Positions 1-5,634 of a DNA stretch of 7,923 nt are shown one piece after another. The notes below the pieces were generated by a model that worked only from the letters and a program-made list of their open reading frames with translations, ran no database searches and had not been told where the DNA came from. A program made the translations under genes and the position numbers. The DNA is from Clostridia bacterium (lineage in GTDB: Bacteria; Bacillota; Clostridia; Oscillospirales; Acutalibacteraceae), in assembly GCA_017425745.1 (NCBI GenBank), contig JAFOXT010000393.1, forward strand, positions 1 through 7,923, given 5' to 3'. The number at the start of each line of letters is the position of its first letter. Position 1 is the first letter of the stretch.

Positions 1-548
1 CAAAGCATCCTCTTTTAAAGGAAAAAAAGCATATCTATGTTTATTTGCCGACCAACAGAGAGTATGATGACGAAACTGCTGTATTTGATCCCAAGCTTGA
101 TTGGAATGAGCTTAACGATGTGCTTGATGACGATGAAATCTTCATCCTCTGCAGACATCCTAATATGAAGCACGAGTATATCAAGGGTATGCTTTATCCG
201 AGAGTAAAGGATTATACAAACGATTCAGCTATGGAGCTTCTTTCCGTTGCTGATGTTGTAATTACCGACTATTCGGCAATTATGTTTGATTCAACCATAA
301 TGGATATTCCGATGGTGTTTTACTGTCCCGATTATGACACCTATGACTGCGATTTCTATCTCAATTATGAAAGAGATGTTCCTGGTGAAATTATAAAAAA
401 TCCCGATGAGCTTCTTGAAGCAGCAAGAAGAGCAAAGGATAACGGTTACAAGGAAAGCATCAAGGCCTTTAAGGAGATGGAAATGGGTGCCTGCGACGGT
501 AATTCAACAGAGAGAGTATGTAAGCTTATTGAAAGCTATATAAAATAA
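1..548 (+). CDS. CDP-glycerol glycerophosphotransferase family protein, C-terminal part (5' truncated by window edge)
   Basis: This is the C-terminal end of a TagB/TagF-type transferase, a family that moves glycerol-phosphate (or related polyol-phosphate) from a CDP-activated donor onto wall teichoic acid or a similar surface polymer at the inner face of the membrane. The frame is open from base 3, so the gene starts outside the window. A TTG at 45 is internal, because the family block 'IYVYLPTNREYD' runs across it (family form roughly YaPTfR). The next blocks are an RHP motif near 153-161 (the conserved HP histidine is at 156-158), 'ADVVITDYSAIMFD' around 249-290 and 'DVPGEI' near 375-392, in the usual order for the Glyphos_transf domain. 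The end is natural: TAA at 546-548, then a terminator 16 bp later. Acceptor and exact polymer (primase, polymerase or capsule-type enzyme) cannot be told from this part. The family call is firm; the specific role is not. Confidence 0.88.
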   Translation, partial: KHPLLKEKKHIYVYLPTNREYDDETAVFDPKLDWNELNDVLDDDEIFILCRHPNMKHEYIKGMLYPRVKDYTNDSAMELLSVADVVITDYSAIMFDSTIMDIPMVFYCPDYDTYDCDFYLNYERDVPGEIIKNPDELLEAARRAKDNGYKESIKAFKEMEMGACDGNSTERVCKLIESYIK

Positions 549-564
549 TACATTTAAAAAGTTT

Positions 565-605
565 ACTGAGCTGATTTATATCGGCTCAGTTTTTTTGATT
601 TTTTT
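565..605 (+). terminator. Rho-independent terminator of the glycerophosphotransferase gene
   Basis: Bases 565-575 pair with 580-590 in an 11-bp stem (ACTGAGCTGAT against ATCGGCTCAGT, with one G-U pair at 572/583) around a four-base TTAT loop. Six T follow at 591-596 and a second T run lies at 599-605. Position and form are those of a classical intrinsic terminator, and it separates the wall-polymer gene from spoIVB. Confidence 0.93.
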
Positions 606-609
606 ACCT

Positions 610-638
610 TTGATATTAAACTGTTTTCTGCTTAAACT
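610..638 (+). promoter_or_regulatory. Possible spoIVB promoter
   Basis: TTGATA (610-615) and TAAACT (633-638) are spaced by 17 bp and resemble a sigma-A promoter (5/6 and 4/6 matches). A partly overlapping CTTATTA at 637-643 resembles the CATnnTA -10 of the forespore factors sigma-F/sigma-G, which transcribe spoIVB in Bacillus subtilis, but I see no good GHATR-type -35 box at the right distance. A promoter is expected between the terminator and the gene; which sigma factor reads it is unresolved. Confidence 0.35.
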
Positions 639-644
639 TATTAC

Positions 645-671
645 TGCGGCAAGAAAAATAAAAAGGCCGCA
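645..671 (+). promoter_or_regulatory. Possible leader hairpin in front of the spoIVB ribosome binding site
   Basis: TGCGGC (645-650) and GCCGCA (666-671) are perfect inverted 6-mers around a 15-base purine/A-rich loop. The helix would end two bases before the Shine-Dalgarno AGGAGG (674-679). It could protect the 5' end or influence ribosome access. It lacks a following T run, so it is not a terminator. The long loop makes stability marginal. Confidence 0.4.
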
Positions 672-685
672 ACAGGAGGTGGAAA

Positions 686-1909
686 ATGGTTAAGGCAGTA
701 AAAACTGCAAGAAACACACTTTTGGCGGTAACTTTGTTCCTCCTTGCGGCTCTGATTTACGGCTTTTATGCAGTACCCGATGAAATTGTTGCACAAAGCA
801 GTAAGCCCACAAATGTCAGTTATATTTATACTCTGACTTATGAGGACAGTGTGAGCTTTTCAAGGTCTGAGGAAAAAGAATCGGAAGATACTTACAGTGT
901 AAATGTAAGCTTTCTTAATATAATTCCCGTCAAAAATTCATTTCTCAAAATCAGTGAAAGAGAGTATGTTGCCATATCAGGCGAGCTTTTCGGTATAAGG
1001 CTTTTTACCGAAGGGGTTATAGTAGTCGGTGTTGATGAAGTAAAAACCTCGAAAGGGTCACAGAATCCTTCAAAAGAGGCAGGACTTCAGAAGGGCGACA
1101 TTATTCTTTCAATTGATTCTGAAGAGATTCGCAGCTGCAATCAGGTATCGGAAATAATTGAAAAAAGCGGCGGCGAAGCTATGAAGCTTAAATTAAAGAG
1201 AAAAGGCAGAATCTTATTTACAGACTTCAAAGCGGCTTATAGCGATTCCGAAGGGAAATATAAGGCAGGAATCTGGATAAGAGACAGTGCAGCCGGAATA
1301 GGCACAATGACCTTCCGCGATGTAAAAACCGGAATGTTTGCATCTCTCGGACACGGTGTATGTGATGTCGATACGGGTGAAATTCTTCCCGTATATGAGG
1401 GCGATATTGTAAACGCAGTGGTAAACGGATGCAGTAAAGGACAAAGAGGCAAGGCAGGTGAGCTTTGCGGAGTTTTCTCTTCTGAAAGCAAGGGAGTCCT
1501 TTATCTTAACTGTCAGTGCGGTGTGTTCGGAAAAATCAATAAAAAGCTGACAGATGAAAAGCTTTATCCCATAGCATTCAGTGATGAGGTGCAAAAGGGT
1601 AGGGCGCAGATTGTTTCGACGGTAGATGAAACGGGTCCGCAGTTGTTTGACATTGAAATAATAAAAATTTCAAGAGAAAACAGTGAAGACAAAAATATGG
1701 TTATAAAGGTTACTGATGAAAATCTCCTGAGTAAAACAGGAGGAATAGTTCAAGGTATGAGCGGAAGCCCCATTATACAAAACGGAATGCTTGTCGGTGC
1801 TGTAACTCACGTGTTCATCAATGACCCGACTCAGGGTTATGCCATTTTCGCCCGTACGATGCTCAATAAAATGCAATCGGCAGAGTCTGAAGCAGAAAAA
1901 GCGTCGTAA
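686..1909 (+). CDS. spoIVB: SpoIVB sporulation serine peptidase (family S55)
   Basis: SpoIVB is made in the forespore and secreted into the intermembrane space. In Bacillus it cuts SpoIVFA, freeing the SpoIVFB protease to process pro-sigma-K in the mother cell. The 407-residue product has an N-terminal membrane anchor (about residues 10-30), a PDZ domain (about 105-180, with 'EAGLQKGDIILSID') and a C-terminal S55 peptidase domain. The visible catalytic set is His223 in 'LGHGVCD', Asp344 in 'VTDENLL' and Ser359 in 'QGMSGSPI'. The 15-residue Asp-Ser spacing equals that of the reported B. subtilis residues (363 and 378, from memory). Length is normal for the family. The ATG at 686 has a perfect AGGAGG at 674-679, six bases upstream. 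spo0A, which often follows spoIVB in spore formers, is absent here: the gene ends in a terminator and faces a convergent operon. The stop TAA (1907-1909) opens the A run of that terminator. Confidence 0.95.
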   Translation: MVKAVKTARNTLLAVTLFLLAALIYGFYAVPDEIVAQSSKPTNVSYIYTLTYEDSVSFSRSEEKESEDTYSVNVSFLNIIPVKNSFLKISEREYVAISGELFGIRLFTEGVIVVGVDEVKTSKGSQNPSKEAGLQKGDIILSIDSEEIRSCNQVSEIIEKSGGEAMKLKLKRKGRILFTDFKAAYSDSEGKYKAGIWIRDSAAGIGTMTFRDVKTGMFASLGHGVCDVDTGEILPVYEGDIVNAVVNGCSKGQRGKAGELCGVFSSESKGVLYLNCQCGVFGKINKKLTDEKLYPIAFSDEVQKGRAQIVSTVDETGPQLFDIEIIKISRENSEDKNMVIKVTDENLLSKTGGIVQGMSGSPIIQNGMLVGAVTHVFINDPTQGYAIFARTMLNKMQSAESEAEKAS

Positions 1910-1955
1910 AAAAATATCCCGTATGCAGTTGCTTTTCTGCATACGGGATTGTTTT
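1908..1955. terminator. Bidirectional terminator between spoIVB and ricT
   Basis: A perfect 13-bp stem (1916-1928 with 1937-1949) closes an 8-base loop. On the + strand a short, weaker T run follows (1949-1955, TTGTTTT). On the - strand the seven A of 1908-1914 become seven U, so termination of ricT transcripts should be stronger than that of spoIVB transcripts. One hairpin thus serves two convergent units, and its A run contains the last bases of the spoIVB stop codon. Confidence 0.92.
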
Positions 1956-1962
1956 CTGTCAA

Positions 1963-2826
1963 TTATTCAATTCCCTTAAGAGCCTCAAGCTCTTTCTTGT
2001 CAACCTTTATCTGAGTGTCCTTGATAACCTTGACGCTGTGTCTGTTAACAATAATGGGAGCAGCATCAGGCTTCTTTTCAAGAGAAACTGTAAGCATACC
2101 TGTAAGAAGGTTAAAGTCAATTACTGTGCCTCTGCCTTCATCGGTGTCAACAATTGCACCGTTTTTGGGAGTAACTCTGAGAAGGTGCTCATAAGCCTCC
2201 TGCTCATATTTAAGACAGCACATAAGTCTGCCGCAGGTACCGCTGATTTTAACAGGGCTTAATGAAAGGCTCTGCTCTTTTGCCATTTTGATAGAAACGG
2301 GCTGGAAATCACCAAGGAAGGTGTTACAGCAGAAGGGTCTTCCGCAGATACCGAGACCGCCGACCTTTTTGCTTTCGTCTCTTACACCAATCTGACGAAG
2401 CTCAATTCTTGTTCTGAAAACACCTGCAAGGTCTTTTACAAGCTCTCTGAAGTCAACTCTGCCGTCAGCAGTGAAGTAGAAAAGAATCTTGTTTCTGTCA
2501 AAGGTGTATTCAACGTCAACGAGCTTCATTTTAAGTCCGTGCTCCTGAATTTTCTTCTGGCAGGTTTCAAATGCAGCCTTTTCCTTTTCTTTGTTTTCTT
2601 CAACTGTTCTGATATCTTCAGCTGTTGCAAGGCGAAGAACAGGCTTTAAGGGTGATGTGAGGTCCTCTTCAGGAATTTCACGGTTAGCTATTGAAACTGT
2701 TCCGCATTCAACACCTCTTGAGGTTTCTACAATTACTTTATCGCTTACGTTGAAAGTTTTGCCCTGTGGGTCAAAATAGTAGTTTTTTCCAACGTCTTTG
2801 AATCTGACGGAGATAATTTCTGCCAT
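1963..2826 (-). CDS. ricT: PSP1/RicT (YaaT) family iron-sulfur protein
   Basis: Homologue of B. subtilis RicT (YaaT), which with RicA and RicF forms an Fe-S-containing complex that directs RNase Y to selected mRNAs and is needed there for sporulation, biofilm formation and competence. The 287-residue product has the PSP1 domain in its second half. Two cysteine clusters are conserved: C161, C166, C167 in 'GICGRPFCCNTF' and C198, C203, C204 in 'GTCGRLMCCLKYE', the expected cluster ligands. The C-terminal 60 residues, with 'GRGTVIDFNLLTG', form a small beta-rich tail. The ATG is at 2826-2824, with a GAAAGG Shine-Dalgarno at 2841-2836. It lies 15 bp behind holB, as in Bacillus where holB precedes yaaT, so the two are surely co-transcribed. 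Unlike Bacillus, no yabA follows; the operon ends here. A regulatory role in this organism is by homology only. Confidence 0.93.
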   Translation of the reverse strand: MAEIISVRFKDVGKNYYFDPQGKTFNVSDKVIVETSRGVECGTVSIANREIPEEDLTSPLKPVLRLATAEDIRTVEENKEKEKAAFETCQKKIQEHGLKMKLVDVEYTFDRNKILFYFTADGRVDFRELVKDLAGVFRTRIELRQIGVRDESKKVGGLGICGRPFCCNTFLGDFQPVSIKMAKEQSLSLSPVKISGTCGRLMCCLKYEQEAYEHLLRVTPKNGAIVDTDEGRGTVIDFNLLTGMLTVSLEKKPDAAPIIVNRHSVKVIKDTQIKVDKKELEALKGIE

Positions 2827-2841
2827 ATTATCAGTCCTTTC

Positions 2842-3720
2842 TTATCGGTTTTTTATATCGTAAAGCTTTGATGAAAGTCTTGTTAATGTAAGGTTGTGGT
2901 TTGCTGACCTTTCTGCTTCATCTGCAAGTGCTGAAAGCTCCTTATAAAGCTCAATGGATTTTTTAGCAGTTAAAGCTGAGGCAAGGGCTTTTGCAGTTTC
3001 AGGAAAGTCTGAAAGCAATTCCTTTGAACCGCTCTGAAAAACAATGCCGTCGCGTATAACAGGCAACATTTCCTTAAGAACTTCAAGAAAAAGCTGCTTA
3101 TCCTTTTGGAATTCAGCGGTCATTTTCATAAATGAAAGCTCGTTGCTGCTTATATAGCAATTGAGAAGAGCATTTGCTTTTTCTCTGATAAGCTCCGTTT
3201 TTTCATTCTTTTCTGAGGCTACTTCTTCGCCTATGCTGTAAGATGTAGCACGGGAAATAACAGTTTCCAGAAGTGAAGCCTTTGAAGGGCAGGTGAGAAT
3301 AAAAAGCACGTGACTCTGAGGCTCTTCAAAAATTTTAAGAAGTGCATTCTGCGCGTTTGCGTTCATAAGCTGAGCTTCAAAGATGATAAAAACACTTTTG
3401 GTGCTTTCATTTGGAAGCAGAAGCGCCTTATTGCGTATTTCTCTGACGGCATCAATTTTAATCATTGAGCTGTCAGCTGCTTTTGATATTATGTGAATGT
3501 CAGGGTGGTTACCGCTTTCTGCTTTTAAGCACGATGAACATACTCCGCAGGGCTTCAGCTCACTTTTACATAAAACTGCCTTAGCAAGCTCAAGAGCTGT
3601 TTTAAATCGTGTTTCTTCAGAGGAGCCTTCAAAAATGAGAGCGTGAGAAAGTCGTCCGCATTTAAACGCAGTTTCAATCTGATTTTTGAAATCGGTTTTT
3701 ACGGAAAGATTTTCAAACAC
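2842..3720 (-). CDS. holB: DNA polymerase III subunit delta' (clamp loader)
   Basis: HolB is part of the clamp-loader complex that places the sliding clamp on primed DNA at the replication fork. The 292-residue protein is of family length. It shows 'LSHALIFEG' near residues 24-32, a zinc site of four cysteines (C51, C58, C61, C64), 'NAQNALLKIFEEP' at 122-134 and 'VISRAT' at 154-159, which holds the arginine of the SRC motif. Two oddities: the nucleotide-binding loop, GxxGxGK in many Gram-positive delta' proteins, reads 'EGSSEETRFK' (31-40) and lacks the GK core, and the SRC cysteine is alanine. Delta' of E. coli likewise does not use a functional P-loop, so activity is not excluded. The start is GTG at 3720-3718: the frame is closed by a TAA 18 bp upstream with no other start between. 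It is the first gene of an operon with ricT; tmk, its frequent neighbour, is not here. Confidence 0.92.
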   Translation of the reverse strand: MFENLSVKTDFKNQIETAFKCGRLSHALIFEGSSEETRFKTALELAKAVLCKSELKPCGVCSSCLKAESGNHPDIHIISKAADSSMIKIDAVREIRNKALLLPNESTKSVFIIFEAQLMNANAQNALLKIFEEPQSHVLFILTCPSKASLLETVISRATSYSIGEEVASEKNEKTELIREKANALLNCYISSNELSFMKMTAEFQKDKQLFLEVLKEMLPVIRDGIVFQSGSKELLSDFPETAKALASALTAKKSIELYKELSALADEAERSANHNLTLTRLSSKLYDIKNR

Positions 3721-3728
3721 ACTAAACG

Positions 3729-3732
3729 CCTC
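3729..3732 (-). promoter_or_regulatory. Ribosome binding site fixing the GTG start of holB
   Basis: GAGG on the minus strand lies eight bases before the GTG at 3720-3718. Together with the in-frame stop just upstream it leaves this GTG as the only plausible start, so translation may begin less efficiently than for the ATG-started neighbours. Confidence 0.65.
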
Positions 3733-3754
3733 GCTAACTTACATAATCCAATAT

Positions 3755-3783
3755 ATTATACATTATGTATCGGAAATTTGCAA
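3755..3783 (-). promoter_or_regulatory. Sigma-A type promoter of holB-ricT
   Basis: On the minus strand TTGCAA (3783-3778) and a perfect TATAAT (3760-3755) are separated by 17 bp. The start of transcription should be near 3748, giving a leader of about 28 bases before the GTG of holB. No operator or leader structure is evident. Confidence 0.75.
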
Positions 3784-3896
3784 GAGTTTGAGTGATATTA
3801 ATGGCTGATCGGCTCTTCTATTTATATTAAATTCTAAAGTTTGCCACAAAAACCAAAAAATATTCTCTTATATTGCAAAAAAATTCATTTAAACTC
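3784..3896. other. AT-rich spacer between the divergent holB and ferredoxin promoters
   Basis: These 113 bp hold no supported gene. They carry A runs at 3848-3852, 3855-3860 and 3877-3883. The last one sits about 48-54 bases before the predicted ferredoxin transcription start, where an UP element would lie, so it may strengthen that promoter by binding the RNA polymerase alpha subunit. This role is inferred from position and composition only. Confidence 0.4.
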
Positions 3897-3924
3897 TTGA
3901 ATTTTTTGATTTATATGTTACAAT
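3897..3924 (+). promoter_or_regulatory. Extended -10 sigma-A promoter of the ferredoxin gene
   Basis: TTGAAT (3897-3902) and TACAAT (3919-3924) are spaced by 16 bp, and TGT at 3916-3918 adds an extended -10 (TGnTACAAT). Transcription should start near 3931, giving a leader of about 25 bases that holds a strong TAGGAGG site (3941-3947), eight bases before the ATG. This arrangement suggests strong, constitutive expression. Confidence 0.75.
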
Positions 3925-3955
3925 GGTCTTACCAATTAATTAGGAGGTTACGATT

Positions 3956-4126
3956 ATGGCATACGTAATTAGTGAAGATTGCATTTCATGCGGTGCTTGT
4001 GCAGACGGTTGTCCCGTTGGCGCAATCAGCGAAGGCGACGACAAGTTCGTTATTGACGCTGATGCTTGCATCGACTGTGGCGCTTGTGCAGACGGCTGTC
4101 CCGTAAGCGCAATCAGCGAAGGCTAA
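3956..4126 (+). CDS. 2[4Fe-4S] clostridial-type ferredoxin (56 aa)
   Basis: Small soluble low-potential electron carrier of the type that serves pyruvate:ferredoxin oxidoreductase, hydrogenases and Rnf in anaerobes. The 56-residue protein is the usual length. Its cysteines form two copies of CxxCxxCxxxCP: Cys9, 12, 15 and 19 ('CISCGACADGCP'), then Cys38, 41, 44 and 48 ('CIDCGACADGCP'). Each cluster takes three ligands from one motif and the fourth from the other. The two halves are almost identical in protein and DNA, more so than in many family members. The ATG has a strong TAGGAGG eight bases upstream. GC-rich codons (GGC, GAC, GCA, ATC) stand out against the AT-rich flanks, consistent with high expression. 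It is monocistronic, with its own promoter and terminator, between two minus-strand operons. The partner enzymes cannot be named from this window. Confidence 0.96.
   Translation: MAYVISEDCISCGACADGCPVGAISEGDDKFVIDADACIDCGACADGCPVSAISEG
3989..4123 (+). repeat. 48-bp internal direct repeat of the ferredoxin gene
   Basis: Bases 3989-4036 and 4076-4123 match at 43 of 48 positions by direct comparison; the five differences change only one amino acid (Gly to Ser). They encode the core of each [4Fe-4S] half-domain. The ancient duplication of ferredoxin is established; such high nucleotide identity suggests continued homogenisation or very strong codon constraint. Confidence 0.85.
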
Positions 4127-4134
4127 TCTCAGAT

Positions 4135-4174
4135 AAAAAATTCAAGGGGCTTCATATGAAGTCCCTTATTTTTT
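4135..4174. terminator. Terminator shared by the ferredoxin gene and rfbCD
   Basis: A 10-bp stem (4144-4153 with 4158-4167, one G-U pair at 4149/4162) closes an ATAT loop. Six T follow on the + strand (4169-4174), and six A precede it (4135-4140), which become U on the minus strand. It can end transcripts from both sides. The T run overlaps the stop codon of rfbD (4173-4175). Confidence 0.9.
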
Positions 4175-5012
4175 ATAAAATATTTGAGAGATATTCCTTA
4201 ACGGCATCCTTCCAGTGCTGAAGGGGAGTAAAACCGTTTTCTTTTACTGCAGCCATACTGAGCCTTGAATTTTTCGGACGCTTTGCTGCAGTTTTATATT
4301 CCTCGCTTGTAACGGGATTTACCTTAACACTCTTGCCTGCGATTCTGAAGGTTTCTTCAGCAAGCTCGTTCCAACTGCAGTAGCCGTCATTTCTTGCGTG
4401 GTATTCGCCGAATTTTTCCGTTACAATCATATCACACAAGAGTTTTGCAAGATCTTTTGAATAGGTAGGTGAACCAATCTGGTCAGCTACTACCGAAACC
4501 TCGCTTCTTGTTTCAGAAAGGCGGAGCATTGTGTGAATGAAGTTGGTGTTTTTTTCACCGAAAACCCAGGAGGTTCTTACAATAAAATATTTACTGAGAT
4601 GCCTTTTGACAGCCTCTTCGCCCATAAGCTTACTTTTTCCGTAGATGTTCTGCGGATTTTTTTTATCGTTCACCTGAAAGGCTTCTTCGCCCTCACCTGA
4701 GAAAACATAGTCGGTGCTGACATAAATCATCTTTCCGTCAGCCTTTCTGCACTCATAAGCAAGGTTTTCTGTACCCTCTGCATTGATTTTAAAGCAAAGC
4801 TCACTTTCGCTTTCAGCCTTGTCAACGGCTGTGTAAGCAGCGCAGTGAATAATTGCAGAGATGCAGTTGCTTTTGAAAAAGTCTTCAACGGCTTTTTTGT
4901 CTGTAATATCAAGAGAGTCAACATCTGTGGGAATATGAGGGATATTTCTTTTTGTGAGCTCGGCTGAAACATCATTTCCGAGCTGACCCTTTGCACCTGT
5001 TACAAGAATCAT
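4173..5012 (-). CDS. rfbD: dTDP-4-dehydrorhamnose reductase
   Basis: RmlD/RfbD carries out the last step of dTDP-L-rhamnose synthesis, reducing dTDP-4-keto-L-rhamnose with NAD(P)H in the cytoplasm; the product feeds rhamnose into wall or surface polysaccharide. The 279-residue protein is a short-chain dehydrogenase-type Rossmann enzyme. It shows the N-terminal glycine motif 'GAKGQLG' (residues 6-12), 'HCAAYTAVDKAE' (56-67), 'YVSTDYVF' (97-104) and the catalytic pair Tyr124/Lys128 in 'YGKSK'. 'VRTSWVFGE' (145-153) and 'DQIGSPTY' (177-184) are further family blocks. Family length is about 280-300, so it is complete. The ATG at 5012-5010 has a strong GAGGTG site that overlaps the stop codon of rfbC, so the two are translationally coupled. 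The pathway's first genes, rfbA and rfbB, are not in the window. Confidence 0.94.
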   Translation of the reverse strand: MILVTGAKGQLGNDVSAELTKRNIPHIPTDVDSLDITDKKAVEDFFKSNCISAIIHCAAYTAVDKAESESELCFKINAEGTENLAYECRKADGKMIYVSTDYVFSGEGEEAFQVNDKKNPQNIYGKSKLMGEEAVKRHLSKYFIVRTSWVFGEKNTNFIHTMLRLSETRSEVSVVADQIGSPTYSKDLAKLLCDMIVTEKFGEYHARNDGYCSWNELAEETFRIAGKSVKVNPVTSEEYKTAAKRPKNSRLSMAAVKENGFTPLQHWKDAVKEYLSNIL

Positions 5013-5017
5013 TCTTT

Positions 5018-5023
5018 CACCTC
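5018..5023 (-). promoter_or_regulatory. rfbD ribosome binding site overlapping the rfbC stop codon
   Basis: On the minus strand the TGA stop of rfbC (5024-5022) supplies the first bases of GAGGTG (5023-5018), which sits five bases before the rfbD ATG. Ribosomes ending rfbC are thus placed on the rfbD start, which should keep epimerase and reductase in step. Confidence 0.8.
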
Positions 5024-5573
5024 AATAAACAAAATCAACATCGCTATCCTTAAGTGAGGGAGCGTTTTTATCCTTTTCTGAAAGAACGGGATTTTCTGTA
5101 CCCCAAGCAACGCCGATTTCTTCATCGTCAAATTTAATGCTGCGGTCACATTCCTTGCTGTAATATTCGTCAACCTTGTAAAGTACCTCAACATCTTCTG
5201 TGAGAGTCACAAAGCCGTGTCCGAAGCCCTTGGGAATATAAAGCATAAGCTTATTTTCTTCACTGAGCTCAACACTTATCCATTTAAGATATGTTGGCGA
5301 GCCCTTGCGTAAATCAACTGCAACGTCGAGGATTTTGCCTCTTGTGCAGGTTATGAGCTTAGTCTGTGCCATAGGTGTCTTCTGAAAGTGAATGCCTCTC
5401 AGAGTGCCTTTTTCCTTTGAATAAGAGCGGTTGTCCTGAACAAACTGAGTGTCAATACCGAGCTTCTTCAGCTTTTCATAGCTGTAGGACTCATAAAACC
5501 AGCCTCTGTTGTCACCGAAAACCTGAGGCTTGACAATTTTTACTTCAGGAAGCAATGTATCTAAAATTTCCAT
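5022..5573 (-). CDS. rfbC: dTDP-4-dehydrorhamnose 3,5-epimerase
   Basis: RmlC/RfbC inverts C3 and C5 of dTDP-4-keto-6-deoxyglucose to give dTDP-4-keto-L-rhamnose, the substrate of the RfbD encoded just downstream. The 183-residue cupin protein is full length. It shows 'DNRGWFYESYS' (21-31), 'FVQDN' (44-48), 'GTLRGIHFQ' (56-64) with Arg59 and the catalytic base His62, 'GKILDVAVDLR' (79-89), 'IPKGFGHGF' (113-121) and 'VLYKVDEYYS' (130-139), which holds the active-site tyrosine. The ATG is at 5573-5571 with a weak GGTGA site four bases upstream. It is the first gene of the rfbC-rfbD operon, read from a near-consensus promoter at 5601-5629. It lies head to head with tmcAL. Confidence 0.95.
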   Translation of the reverse strand: MEILDTLLPEVKIVKPQVFGDNRGWFYESYSYEKLKKLGIDTQFVQDNRSYSKEKGTLRGIHFQKTPMAQTKLITCTRGKILDVAVDLRKGSPTYLKWISVELSEENKLMLYIPKGFGHGFVTLTEDVEVLYKVDEYYSKECDRSIKFDDEEIGVAWGTENPVLSEKDKNAPSLKDSDVDFVY

Positions 5574-5600
5574 ATTATCACCGTTTGCAATTTTTTATTA

Positions 5601-5629
5601 ATTATACCCCAGAGAGAGATAATAGTCAA
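5601..5629 (-). promoter_or_regulatory. Sigma-A promoter of rfbC-rfbD
   Basis: On the minus strand TTGACT (5629-5624) and a perfect TATAAT (5606-5601) are separated by exactly 17 bp. The spacer contains a dinucleotide run (AGAGAGAGA at 5611-5619 on the + strand) followed by a four-base G run in the direction of transcription. The leader to the rfbC ATG is about 20 bases. Confidence 0.85.
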
Positions 5630-5634
5630 GAATA

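Noticed and set aside
45..47. TTG as the start of the first gene
   Set aside because: The family block YVYLPTNR runs across it and the frame stays open to the window edge, so the gene is truncated, not started here.
1214..1594. Open frame on the minus strand inside spoIVB (also 1237-1491)
   Set aside because: Antisense to the conserved PDZ/peptidase region of spoIVB, with no Shine-Dalgarno site or recognisable protein family; a shadow frame.
3801..3830. Nine-codon ATG frame in the holB/ferredoxin gap
   Set aside because: No Shine-Dalgarno site and no promoter in its direction close enough; expected by chance.
3784..3896. Phased A-tracts as an origin, bend or riboswitch
   Set aside because: The A runs are not regularly spaced by a helical turn, no DnaA boxes or stable hairpins were found, and an UP element explains the last run better.
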